A stretch of DNA of 15,861 nt from Treponema sp. (GTDB taxonomy: Bacteria; Spirochaetota; Spirochaetia; Treponematales; Breznakiellaceae), in NCBI GenBank assembly GCA_009785545.1, contig WQWD01000017.1, positions 1 to 15,861 of the forward strand, in the 5' to 3' direction. Below are positions 1 to 6,518 of this stretch, piece by piece. Every line of letters starts with the position of its first letter. Position 1 is the first letter of the stretch. The notes below the pieces were generated by a model that saw nothing but the letters and a program-made list of their open reading frames with translations, was not told the origin of the DNA and searched no databases. Made by a program: the position numbers and the translations under genes.

Positions 1-109
1 GGGGGGGGAGGGGGGGGGTTAAAAATATTATTAAAAAAAAAAAAAAAAATCTTAATAATAAAAAAAGGAGGTTTTTTGCGAAAAAAAAAAAAAACCCCCC
101 CCCCCCCCC
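1..109. repeat. Homopolymer-rich low-complexity window edge
   Basis: The stretch contains G runs at 1-8 and 10-18, A runs of 17 (33-49) and 14 (81-94), and a C run of 15 (95-109). The G and C runs are complementary, and TTATTAA (28-34) and TTAATAA (52-58) are also inverted, so the whole could fold back on itself. The 12-mer AAGGAGGTTTTT at 65-76 is identical to the ribosome-binding region at 280-291 of the lipoprotein gene just downstream, and both are followed by an A run. I infer a contig end or a collapsed consensus of several family members. A real phase-variable tract is the alternative. No gene is visible here. Confidence 0.6.
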
Positions 110-223
110 ATTATACTATTTAGCAGTCGGCAAATAAGAAATAACCCAAATATAACCTTTTCTCAACAATTGAGTCATTTTGACATTTCTCGCAATGATT
201 TTGTGATTTTTTTAAGTAATTTA

Positions 224-253
224 TTGAAAAGATTTCCGTATGGGAATTTTAAT
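224..253 (+). promoter_or_regulatory. Candidate sigma-70 promoter of lipoprotein 1
   Basis: TTGAAA (224-229) and TTTAAT (248-253) are separated by 18 bp and lie about 40 bp ahead of the start codon. A second candidate, TTGACA (180-185) with TGTGAT (202-207) at 16-bp spacing, lies upstream. A 6-bp stem with loop GCGG (254-269) follows the -10 box. The rest of 110-223 is AT-rich without recognisable features. Confidence 0.4.
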
Positions 254-291
254 ATGTCGGCGGCGACATTAAAGCCGTGAAGGAGGTTTTT

Positions 292-1326
292 ATGAAAAAA
301 ACAAAATTTATAGGCTTTTTGGCAATTTTTACGCTAATTAGCCTTACAATGATTGCTTGCGACGCTGACGAATGTGCGCATATTTGGGGACGTGATGTGA
401 TAACAGAGCCAACTTGTACAACAGGTGGGTTTACAACGCAAACTTGTTCAATGTGTCTGGGAAGAAGGCAGATAAATCCGACATCTGCTTCTGCTACACA
501 TCATATTTGGGGAAGAGGTGAGATAACAGAGCCAACTTGTTCAGCAGACGGATTCACAACTCAAACGTGTACAATGTGTCCCGAAACAAGGCAGATAGAC
601 CCGACATCTGCTACGGGCGAGCATATTTGGGGAAACGATGTTGTAACGCCACCAACTTGTTTAGATGGGTTTACAACGCAAACTTGTATATCGTGCCCCG
701 AAACAAGGCAAATAACCCCGACTACTGCTGTTCGTACGCCTAACTGGGATTGGGCAACTCATACTGCAGGCAGTGGGCTAAGAGAATGTCAGTACCCTGG
801 GTGTACTGCAACAGCAGGAATCGGCGACATAGGTCCTGAAGGCGGAGTAATTTTTTATGTCAGAGAGGCAGGATTTACCTTTTTCCAAGATGCGGCAGAC
901 ACAACAGGTGCAACACGCCACTATCTTGAAGCCTCTCCGGCAAATTTAGGAGATTTCTCATGGGCAATTTCATTTGTACTAATTCCGGGATTATCACAAA
1001 ATGCAGATGACCCAACAGACTGGGCAATTGGCAGGGGTATGAAAAATACGGAAATCATAATTGCGCACGGTATCGCAAACAGCCATACGACAGGTGCTGC
1101 TACTGCTGCCCGAGGATTGGGTGCAGATTGGTTTTTACCCAGTAGAAACGAATTAGATGCGCTCTTTCAAAACAGAGCTGCTGTTGGCAATTTGGGGACT
1201 CCATGGTTTTGGTCTTCTTCGCAGGGCAGCCCTCATCACGCGTGGGGTCAGAATTTCCCTAATGGGAGTCAGTCCGCCAGCGGCAAGAATGGCTTCGGGG
1301 CCGTCCGCGCGGTTCGGGCTTTTTAA
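292..1326 (+). CDS. Lipoprotein with Cys/His/Trp repeats and DUF1566-type variable C-terminus (copy 1)
   Basis: This 344-residue protein is predicted to be secreted and lipid-anchored. A Lys-rich N-terminus and hydrophobic stretch end in the lipobox-like TMIAC, with the acylated Cys near residue 23. Three repeats of about 40 residues follow (pattern HIWG...PTC...GFTTQTC..C.ETRQI), each with three Cys. The C-terminal domain begins near GGVIFYV, includes ASPANLG and WFLPSRNELDALF, and ends WFWSSSQ...VRAVRAF. This is the DUF1566/Lcl C-terminal type, related to C-type-lectin folds used as diversified ligand-binding domains. The ATG at 292 is chosen because AGGAGG (281-286) sits 5 nt ahead and copy 2 starts at the same residue; the GTG at 277 lies upstream of that site. 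A close paralogue lies at 11054-12331 with five repeats. The ligand is unknown. Confidence 0.88.
   Translation: MKKTKFIGFLAIFTLISLTMIACDADECAHIWGRDVITEPTCTTGGFTTQTCSMCLGRRQINPTSASATHHIWGRGEITEPTCSADGFTTQTCTMCPETRQIDPTSATGEHIWGNDVVTPPTCLDGFTTQTCISCPETRQITPTTAVRTPNWDWATHTAGSGLRECQYPGCTATAGIGDIGPEGGVIFYVREAGFTFFQDAADTTGATRHYLEASPANLGDFSWAISFVLIPGLSQNADDPTDWAIGRGMKNTEIIIAHGIANSHTTGAATAARGLGADWFLPSRNELDALFQNRAAVGNLGTPWFWSSSQGSPHHAWGQNFPNGSQSASGKNGFGAVRAVRAF
379..738 (+). repeat. Three tandem coding repeats (117-123 bp) in lipoprotein 1
   Basis: Units begin with the His codon at 379, 502 and 622. Each encodes His-x-Trp-Gly, a Pro-Thr-Cys, GFTTQTC, a C-x2-C pair and a C-terminal (R/Q)QI..T linker. 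The pattern resembles the H.W....C...G...R.C..C repeats common in surface proteins of gut Firmicutes. One His and three Cys per unit could bind a metal such as zinc, which is inference only. Confidence 0.85.
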
Positions 1327-1328
1327 CA
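1204..1328 (+). other. Putative DGR variable region, copy 1
   Basis: The region starts with codons for WFWSSSQ shared with copy 2, continues through a divergent block (1225-1299), and ends in a GC-rich segment (1300-1328, containing CCGTCCGCGCGGTTCGGG) identical to copy 2. In the divergent block eleven codons differ from copy 2 at positions 1 and/or 2 but keep the same third-position C or T. Examples are GGC/CTC, AGC/AAC, GGT/GTT, TCC/GAC and AGC/TTC. This fits adenine-targeted change of AAC/AAT template codons. No template repeat or reverse transcriptase is present in the window. Confidence 0.55.
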
Positions 1329-1343
1329 AAAAGTGTAGATTGC

Positions 1344-1406
1344 CAACATGATTGTTTCAGCCTCATGGCAGAGGGCGCAGAGTAGAGGTTTGAAACAATC
1401 ATGTTG
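1344..1406 (+). repeat. 16-bp perfect inverted repeat downstream of lipoprotein 1
   Basis: Arms CAACATGATTGTTTCA (1344-1359) and its exact reverse complement (1391-1406) enclose a 31-nt spacer, in which CCTC (1361-1364) and GAGG (1385-1388) can extend the stem. The first arm starts 18 nt after the stop codon. There is no U tract, so it is not a standard intrinsic terminator. The same arms recur after copy 2. Confidence 0.85.
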
Positions 1407-1431
1407 AGCACGCACGTAGCACAAACATAGG

Positions 1432-1554
1432 CAGTCGGGGCGGCGGAGTCTGATCGGAAAAACATCTTTGGGACTCCCCGCCAGAGAGACTCGCAAGAGG
1501 CTCGGAGGCGGATTCCCCCAAAGTTTTTCCGAGCAGACGCTGCTGCCCCGCCTG
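1432..1554. other. Conserved ~123-nt imperfect long hairpin after lipoprotein 1
   Basis: Pairing runs from CAG/CTG at the ends through GGGGC/GCCCC, TCTG/CAGA, CGG/CCG, AAAAAC/GTTTTT and TTTGGG/CCCAAA, then a near-symmetric internal loop, CCGCC/GGCGG, and a tip of CTC-GCAA-GAG (GNRA-type loop). It lies between the convergent lipoprotein 1 and gpmI genes. A second copy lies at 12463-12586. In copy 2 two U-G pairs become C-G, while one pair becomes A-C. It could be a bidirectional 3' end structure, a DNA cruciform, a structured RNA or a nonautonomous repeat. Confidence 0.7.
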
Positions 1555-1598
1555 TCGTATAATTGTAATACAGCAGTCCCATTGCGTACGATGTCTTT

Positions 1599-3302
1599 CT
1601 ATTTGAGCTTCAACACTGATTTATCATAATCCTCAGGCGGAATAAATCCCAAAAGTTGCATACAAGTTGCCGCAACAGAGCTTATTCCCAAGCCGTCATT
1701 CAAACTGCCTTCAGTCGGAGTATTAGTATATTCGCCTTTATATTCGGGATCGTAGACGATACAAGGAACAGGGTTAAGACTGTGGCTTGTTTTTGCTTTT
1801 GGCGTTCCGTCTTCTTTTAGTAAAACAGTGCCTGTTTTTTTATCGTGCTCAAACATATCATCGCTGTTGCCGTGATCGGAAGTTAAGAGCATAACAGCGC
1901 CGGCTTTTTCTACGGCTTTGACAAGCCTGCCAATTTGAATGTCCATAGCTTCCATCGAGCATACAACAGCTTGATAAATCCCGGTGTGGCCGACCATGTC
2001 GCCGTTGGGATAGTTCAGCCTGATAAAATCGTACTTGCCGCTTTCAATCGCAGTTATAACTTGATCTGTTATTTCTGCGCACTTCATCCAGGGACGCTGT
2101 TCAAAGGGAACCACATCGCTTTTTATTTCGATGTAGTCTTCGAGTTTTTCGTCAAACTTGCCGCTGCGGTTTCCGTTAAAAAAGTAAGTAACGTGTCCGT
2201 ATTTTTGCGTTTCGGAAATTGCCAGCGTTTTTGTTCCGCTTGCGGCAAGCCACTCGCCCATCGTGTTGTCGATAGACGGCGGGCTTACAAGGTAGCGTTT
2301 AGGAACGTGAAGGTCGCCGTCATACTCCATCATGCCGGCGTAACAAACGGCAGGTCGGCGTTTTCTGTCAAACTTGTCAAAGCCGTCTTCTTCGAACGCC
2401 GCTGTCATTTCCAGCGCACGGTCGCCTCGAAAGTTGAAGTAGACGACAGAGTCGCCGTCTTCGATTGTTCCGATTGGTTTTCCGTTATCGGAATCGACTA
2501 TTACAAATTCTTTTAAATCTTGATCGATGATTCCCGGGATTTCTTTGCGGTAAGTTTCCACAGCTTCCCTTGCGGAAGCAAAATGACGAGCTTCTCCCAA
2601 AACATGAGTGTGCCAGCCACGCTCTACCATTGCCCAGTCTGCGCCGTAACGATCCATTGTTATCCACATTCGCCCGCCGCCTGAGGCGATTTTGGCATCG
2701 AAGTTATCATCGTTTTGCTGTTTAAGAAATTCCTCAAATGGATCGATGTATTCAAATGCGCTAGTTTCGCCGACATCACGTCCGTCAAAAAGCGTGTGAA
2801 TCCGTACACATTTTACGCCTTCTTGTTTTGCCTGAACAATCATCGCTTTTAAATGATCAAGGTGACTGTGAACATTGCCGTCAGAAAAAAGCCCGATAAA
2901 GTGTAAAACGCTTTCGTGTTTTGCGCCGGAGTTTCCTTCGCTATTAGGTTTTGTAACATTTGAAATTATTTCTTTCCATGCACTGCCTTCAAACATCGCT
3001 CTTGTTTCGATTGATGTTGATACCAAAGCAGCGCCTTGGTTAAAAACCCGCCCGCAGCCCATTGCGTTGTGTCCGACTTCGCTGTTGCCCATATCGTCGT
3101 CGGATGGCAGCCCTACAGCGGTTCCATGCGCTTTTAATTTGGTGTGAGGGCATTTTTCTTTAAGTGAGGCGAGATTGAACATTTTTGAATCGGCAGCGGC
3201 ATCGCCTTTTTCGTATTTTCCGTAACCAACGCCGTCCATGATTACTAGTACCACAGGCCCGCGCCGTCCTTTCCATTCAGGGTTCTTTTTAAGAGCTTCC
3301 AT
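1599..3302 (-). CDS. gpmI: 2,3-bisphosphoglycerate-independent phosphoglycerate mutase
   Basis: The enzyme interconverts 3- and 2-phosphoglycerate in glycolysis in the cytoplasm and uses metal ions (Mn or similar) in an alkaline-phosphatase-type fold. The 567-residue protein shows the first metal ligand in VIMDGVG (Asp23), the catalytic serine in DMGNSEVGH (Ser74), HSHLDHL and FDGRDVGETSA in the transferase insert, YFNFRGDR, and TSDHGNSDDM near the C-terminus. It is somewhat longer than the usual ~510 residues. The ATG at 3302 is preferred because AAGGAG stands 8 nt ahead; an upstream ATG at 3353 would add 17 residues without a good site. It is monocistronic, divergent from the channel gene and convergent with lipoprotein 1. 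Confidence 0.95.
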   Translation of the reverse strand: MEALKKNPEWKGRRGPVVLVIMDGVGYGKYEKGDAAADSKMFNLASLKEKCPHTKLKAHGTAVGLPSDDDMGNSEVGHNAMGCGRVFNQGAALVSTSIETRAMFEGSAWKEIISNVTKPNSEGNSGAKHESVLHFIGLFSDGNVHSHLDHLKAMIVQAKQEGVKCVRIHTLFDGRDVGETSAFEYIDPFEEFLKQQNDDNFDAKIASGGGRMWITMDRYGADWAMVERGWHTHVLGEARHFASAREAVETYRKEIPGIIDQDLKEFVIVDSDNGKPIGTIEDGDSVVYFNFRGDRALEMTAAFEEDGFDKFDRKRRPAVCYAGMMEYDGDLHVPKRYLVSPPSIDNTMGEWLAASGTKTLAISETQKYGHVTYFFNGNRSGKFDEKLEDYIEIKSDVVPFEQRPWMKCAEITDQVITAIESGKYDFIRLNYPNGDMVGHTGIYQAVVCSMEAMDIQIGRLVKAVEKAGAVMLLTSDHGNSDDMFEHDKKTGTVLLKEDGTPKAKTSHSLNPVPCIVYDPEYKGEYTNTPTEGSLNDGLGISSVAATCMQLLGFIPPEDYDKSVLKLK

Positions 3303-3335
3303 TTGTTTTTCTCCTTGTAAACGAGGCTTTTCAAC

Positions 3336-3364
3336 ACTATACAAAAAAAACATGAAAAAAACAA
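3336..3364 (-). promoter_or_regulatory. Candidate gpmI promoter
   Basis: On the minus strand, TTGTTT (3364-3359) and TATAGT (3341-3336) are separated by 17 bp. The predicted transcript would start about 25 nt upstream of the gpmI ATG. The -35 match is weak and the -10 matches at five of six positions. Confidence 0.4.
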
Positions 3365-3390
3365 TTGATGCACAGTGTCAATGCGATATG

Positions 3391-3419
3391 TTGACAATAT
3401 TTTAGTAAATCGCCATAGT
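3391..3419 (+). promoter_or_regulatory. Promoter of the UreI-type channel gene
   Basis: A perfect TTGACA (3391-3396), a 17-bp spacer and CATAGT (3414-3419, four of six) precede the gene. The AGAGG ribosome-binding site follows at 3443-3447, giving a short leader of about 30 nt. Confidence 0.5.
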
Positions 3420-3453
3420 TTTAAAATATAAAATTAAACAGAAGAGGTATATT

Positions 3454-3951
3454 TTGGGATTTTTGGGACTTTCGCTGCTTTTTGTGGGGATTACGCTTGT
3501 ATCAAATGGATTAAACAGGTTTTTAAAAATTGATGGAAAGTCCACGGCATTTATGAACCTTTTTACAGGTTCTATACTGTTCATTGGCAATATTATAATG
3601 CTGGCAAAAGCCGGCGATATAATGCAATATCAAAATGTCGCTTCAGGTTTTTTATTTGGTATCACATACCTTTTTATCGCCGCAAATTATCTGTTCAAAC
3701 TTGATTTACGGCCTTTTGGATTATACTCATTATTTGTGGCAATTTATGCGATAATTATGGCAATTTCTTCATATACGGTTGATATTCGCTTCACATTATT
3801 ATGGGGTGCTTGGGCAGCTTTATGGCTGGAAGGTTTTTTGGAATTGGTATTAAAAATTAAACTGGAAAAAATATTTCCATATCTAAGTATTTTTATAGGA
3901 TTATTTGCGGCATTTATTCCGGCAATATTAATGCTTACAGATAAATGGTAA
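3454..3951 (+). CDS. AmiS/UreI family urea or amide channel
   Basis: This 165-residue, almost entirely hydrophobic protein has about six predicted transmembrane helices. Family hallmarks include the N-terminal MGFLGLSLLFVG, a conserved SNGLN, the segment ASGFLFGITYLFIAANYLF, the LFVAIYA helix, a Trp-rich LLWGAWAALWLEGFLEL and a C-terminal IPAILMLTDKW. Known members pass urea (proton-gated in Helicobacter) or short amides across the inner membrane. No urease or amidase gene lies in the window, so the substrate is open. The start is TTG at 3454, supported by AGAGG 6 nt upstream and by the family's MG.(L) N-terminus. It is a single gene with its own promoter, convergent with the NtrC-like gene. 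Confidence 0.9.
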   Translation: MGFLGLSLLFVGITLVSNGLNRFLKIDGKSTAFMNLFTGSILFIGNIIMLAKAGDIMQYQNVASGFLFGITYLFIAANYLFKLDLRPFGLYSLFVAIYAIIMAISSYTVDIRFTLLWGAWAALWLEGFLELVLKIKLEKIFPYLSIFIGLFAAFIPAILMLTDKW

Positions 3952-3978
3952 AAGTTTAACATCCAAGCTTTTTAAACC
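3952..3978. terminator. Short convergent gap with weak inverted repeat
   Basis: Between two convergent stop codons, GTTTAA (3954-3959) and TTAAAC (3972-3977) form a 6-bp stem around an 11-12-nt loop containing CTTTTT. It could act as a weak bidirectional terminator, but the stem has almost no GC. Confidence 0.2.
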
Positions 3979-5334
3979 TCAGTCCCCCCCGTTTAGATCA
4001 TAATCAGAAAGTTTTCTGATAAGCGTCTTTCGTCCTATGTCGAGCGTGGTTGCGGCTTTACTCTTGTTTCCCTTGCAATAAGAAAGCGTTTCCTGAATAA
4101 TTGTTTTTTCACATTCAGCCATGTTCGAGCCTAACTTGATGGTTATCCAGCCATCATCAGAAACAGATCTGAAAGCAGGCGGCAGATCATCAACTGTTAT
4201 TACATCTGATTGACACATAACAACGGCGCTTTCGATACAATTGCGTAATTCACGGATATTGCCGGGCCAATCGTAGGCATACAGGCGTGAACGTACTTTT
4301 TCGTGTATTGCGTTGATTGATTTGCCGTTTTCGGAAGCGAACTCTTTTAAAAATGCGGCGGCTAAGAGAGGAATATCGTCTTTTCTTTCACGCAGGGGCG
4401 GCATATGGATATTCACTACATTCAGGCGGAAATACAAATCTTCACGGAAATTGCCTTTTTCTATTTCCGCTTTTAGATCTTTATTTGTAGCCGCAATTAT
4501 ACGCACATCAACTTCTATGGTTTTTTCGCCGCCTACTCTTTCAAATTTCTTTTCCTGCAAAACTCTTAGTAGTTTTATTTGTATATTTTGATCGATTTCT
4601 CCGATTTCATCAAGAAAGAGAGTTCCGCCGGAAGCGAGCTCAAAGCGGCCTTTTCGTTGTGCCACAGCGCCGGTAAACGCACCCTTTTCATGCCCAAACA
4701 GCTCGCTTTCCAAAAGCGAAGCGGAAAGAGCGGCGCAATGCAGTTTTACAAGCGGCATGGTTTTTCGTGTTGAAAGTTCATGAATTGCATCAGCGACCAG
4801 CTCTTTTCCAACGCCTGATTCTCCTGTTATCAAAATTGACGCTTTTGTAGCGGCTGCCTTTTTTATTGTGTCAAATATATCACGCAAACTGCGTGAATTG
4901 CCAATAATTGATTTAAATTGTTTTTTGCTTTCAAGCTCTTCAGCCATACGCCGGTGCTGAATATACAATTCTCTTGTATGCAGTGCACGTTTTATTTTTA
5001 ATGAAAGATGATCAATATCTACCGGCTTTGAAAGAAAATCCCAAGCTCCCTGACGCATAGCGGTTACGGCAATATCAATTGTGCCGTGCCCCGTCAGAAT
5101 TATAATCGGAAATCCGGGCGAAGCTGCGAGAATACGCTTCATCAATTCTTCTCCGCTCAAACCCGGCATTTTTAAATCTGTTATGACAAGATCTATATCT
5201 TCATTATTAAAGATTTCCCATCCTTCGTCGCCATTCTCGGCGCAAGTTACATTGTAACCGTCTTCACGCAGATGTTCCGCAAGACCTTCGCGGATATTTT
5301 TTTCATCGTCAATTACAAGAAGGTGTAAATTCAA
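3979..5334 (-). CDS. NtrC/AtoC-type sigma-54-dependent response regulator
   Basis: The 451-residue protein carries three modules. The receiver (1-120) has acidic pocket Asp9/Asp10, phospho-acceptor Asp53, Thr81 and Lys103. The AAA+ sigma-54 activation domain (about 143-370) has Walker A GESGVGKE (171-178), the sigma-54 contact loop GAFTGA (218-223), Walker B GTLFLDE and arginine-finger region FREDLYFRLNV. The C-terminal Fis-type helix-turn-helix includes KSKAATTLDIGRKTLIRKL. It should open sigma-54 promoters when phosphorylated by the kinase encoded immediately upstream. The start is TTG at 5334, with GGAGG six bases ahead, 13 bp after the kinase stop. It is the last gene of the minus-strand block. 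Target genes cannot be read from the window. Confidence 0.94.
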   Translation of the reverse strand: MNLHLLVIDDEKNIREGLAEHLREDGYNVTCAENGDEGWEIFNNEDIDLVITDLKMPGLSGEELMKRILAASPGFPIIILTGHGTIDIAVTAMRQGAWDFLSKPVDIDHLSLKIKRALHTRELYIQHRRMAEELESKKQFKSIIGNSRSLRDIFDTIKKAAATKASILITGESGVGKELVADAIHELSTRKTMPLVKLHCAALSASLLESELFGHEKGAFTGAVAQRKGRFELASGGTLFLDEIGEIDQNIQIKLLRVLQEKKFERVGGEKTIEVDVRIIAATNKDLKAEIEKGNFREDLYFRLNVVNIHMPPLRERKDDIPLLAAAFLKEFASENGKSINAIHEKVRSRLYAYDWPGNIRELRNCIESAVVMCQSDVITVDDLPPAFRSVSDDGWITIKLGSNMAECEKTIIQETLSYCKGNKSKAATTLDIGRKTLIRKLSDYDLNGGD

Positions 5335-5347
5335 TTTGTTCCTCCAT

Positions 5348-6517
5348 TTATACGCCGTCGTTATACGCGATTAACTTGATTTCTTTCTGCGGTACGGGCA
5401 GAATAATTCTAAATTCCGAACCTTTTTTTGGTTTGGAAATTACAGTTATCTCGCCTTTATGCTCTCTTATAATTTTAAATACTTGAGTAAGCCCTAAACC
5501 TGTTCCGTTTTCCTTTGTGGAAAAATACGGTTCAAATATTTTGTCACAGTGTTCTTTTTTTATGCCAATGCCTGTATCACAAACAGATATTTTTATTTCA
5601 TTGTCAGCAAAATGAGTTGTTATTGTCAAGACACCTCCGTCAGGCATAGCGGCTTTTGCATTTGTAATAAGATTGAGTATCGCTTGTTTCATATAACGTT
5701 CATCCATAAGAAAATCAGGCACATTTTTGTCCAGTTCCAGCCTGCATAATATATTGGATTGCTCAAGTTCTATACATACAAAATCCGTTAACTGAGATAT
5801 TATTTGATTTATACCGCATATTCGCAGTTCAAGATTCATAGGTCTTACAGCAAAAAGAAAATCAACAACAATGCGGTTTAATCTGTCTACTTCTTCATTT
5901 AATACATTAAAGTATTTTTCAGTTTTTTTCTCAGTATCATCGGGAATCCGGTTTTTCTTTGCCAAAGATTTCTGCAAAAGCTGAAGGTGTATCGAAATAG
6001 AAGCCAAAGGATTTTTTATTTCATGGGCAACACCTGCCGCTAAAGTTGTCAAACTTGCCAAATTTTCAGCCCTGCGAAGACGTGACTGTTCTTTTCGCTT
6101 TTCGGTAATATCCTCGATATAAATCAGAGAACCTTTCACCCGCCCGTCCTGAACAAGAGGCACAATGTTTACAGAAAGCAGCTTGCTCTGTCCTTTGTGT
6201 ATGATGTCGATTTCTTTACCCGAGACTTTGTCTTTGCTTAAAACAATTTTGTTTAAATATTCGGAAAGTTTATCGTCTAATATTGACGATGACAAACGCA
6301 GACCTTCCGAATAATTCAGCGGAAGCATTCGTTTGGCGCATTTATTAACCAAAACCAATCTGTGATAATTGTCACAAACAAGTATCCCGACATTTATTGA
6401 ATCTGATACGGTTTCAAGAAGGCTTATCTTGTTTACGGCGGATATTAAAAGTTTATGATGTTGATCAATGTTAAGTTTATCCAGTTTTTTTAACGCCCGC
6501 CGGAAAAAAGCAACCAT
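5348..6517 (-). CDS. NtrB-like PAS sensor histidine kinase (cytosolic)
   Basis: This 389-residue protein has no transmembrane segment, so it should sense an internal signal. A PAS domain (about 35-140) ends in SLIYIEDITEKRK. The dimerisation/phospho-acceptor box LAAGVAHEIKNPLAS places the phosphorylated residue at His165. The ATPase domain shows N-box NLITNAKAAM, G1 DTGIGI, F-box FEPYFSTKENG and G2 GTGLGL. The architecture is that of NtrB/AtoS-type kinases, and its partner is the adjacent regulator. The ATG lies one base after the TGA of the holB-like gene, so translation is probably coupled. The signal is unknown; with a urea/amide channel nearby, nitrogen status is possible but unproved. 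Confidence 0.92.
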   Translation of the reverse strand: MVAFFRRALKKLDKLNIDQHHKLLISAVNKISLLETVSDSINVGILVCDNYHRLVLVNKCAKRMLPLNYSEGLRLSSSILDDKLSEYLNKIVLSKDKVSGKEIDIIHKGQSKLLSVNIVPLVQDGRVKGSLIYIEDITEKRKEQSRLRRAENLASLTTLAAGVAHEIKNPLASISIHLQLLQKSLAKKNRIPDDTEKKTEKYFNVLNEEVDRLNRIVVDFLFAVRPMNLELRICGINQIISQLTDFVCIELEQSNILCRLELDKNVPDFLMDERYMKQAILNLITNAKAAMPDGGVLTITTHFADNEIKISVCDTGIGIKKEHCDKIFEPYFSTKENGTGLGLTQVFKIIREHKGEITVISKPKKGSEFRIILPVPQKEIKLIAYNDGV

Positions 6518-6518
6518 A

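Noticed and set aside
277..291. GTG start adding five residues to lipoprotein 1
   Set aside because: The AGGAGG site lies inside that extension and serves the ATG at 292; the paralogue has no such extension.
379..738. Tandem repeats considered as a CRISPR array
   Set aside because: Units of 111-123 bp are coding, contiguous and without spacers; no cas genes are nearby.
1558..1563. TATAAT at the end of both 3' elements (1558-1563 and 12590-12595) as a promoter
   Set aside because: No -35-like sequence stands at a suitable distance in either copy, and in copy 1 the first gene downstream is on the other strand.
1259..1582. Minus-strand ORF of 107 codons, with a similar one of 134 codons at 12149-12553, sharing SLWRGVPKMFFRS and MRLKQSCWQST
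   Set aside because: Both lie antisense to the lipoprotein 3' end and across the conserved hairpins. Their similarity follows from the duplicated DNA, the lengths and N-termini differ, and no protein-like features are seen.
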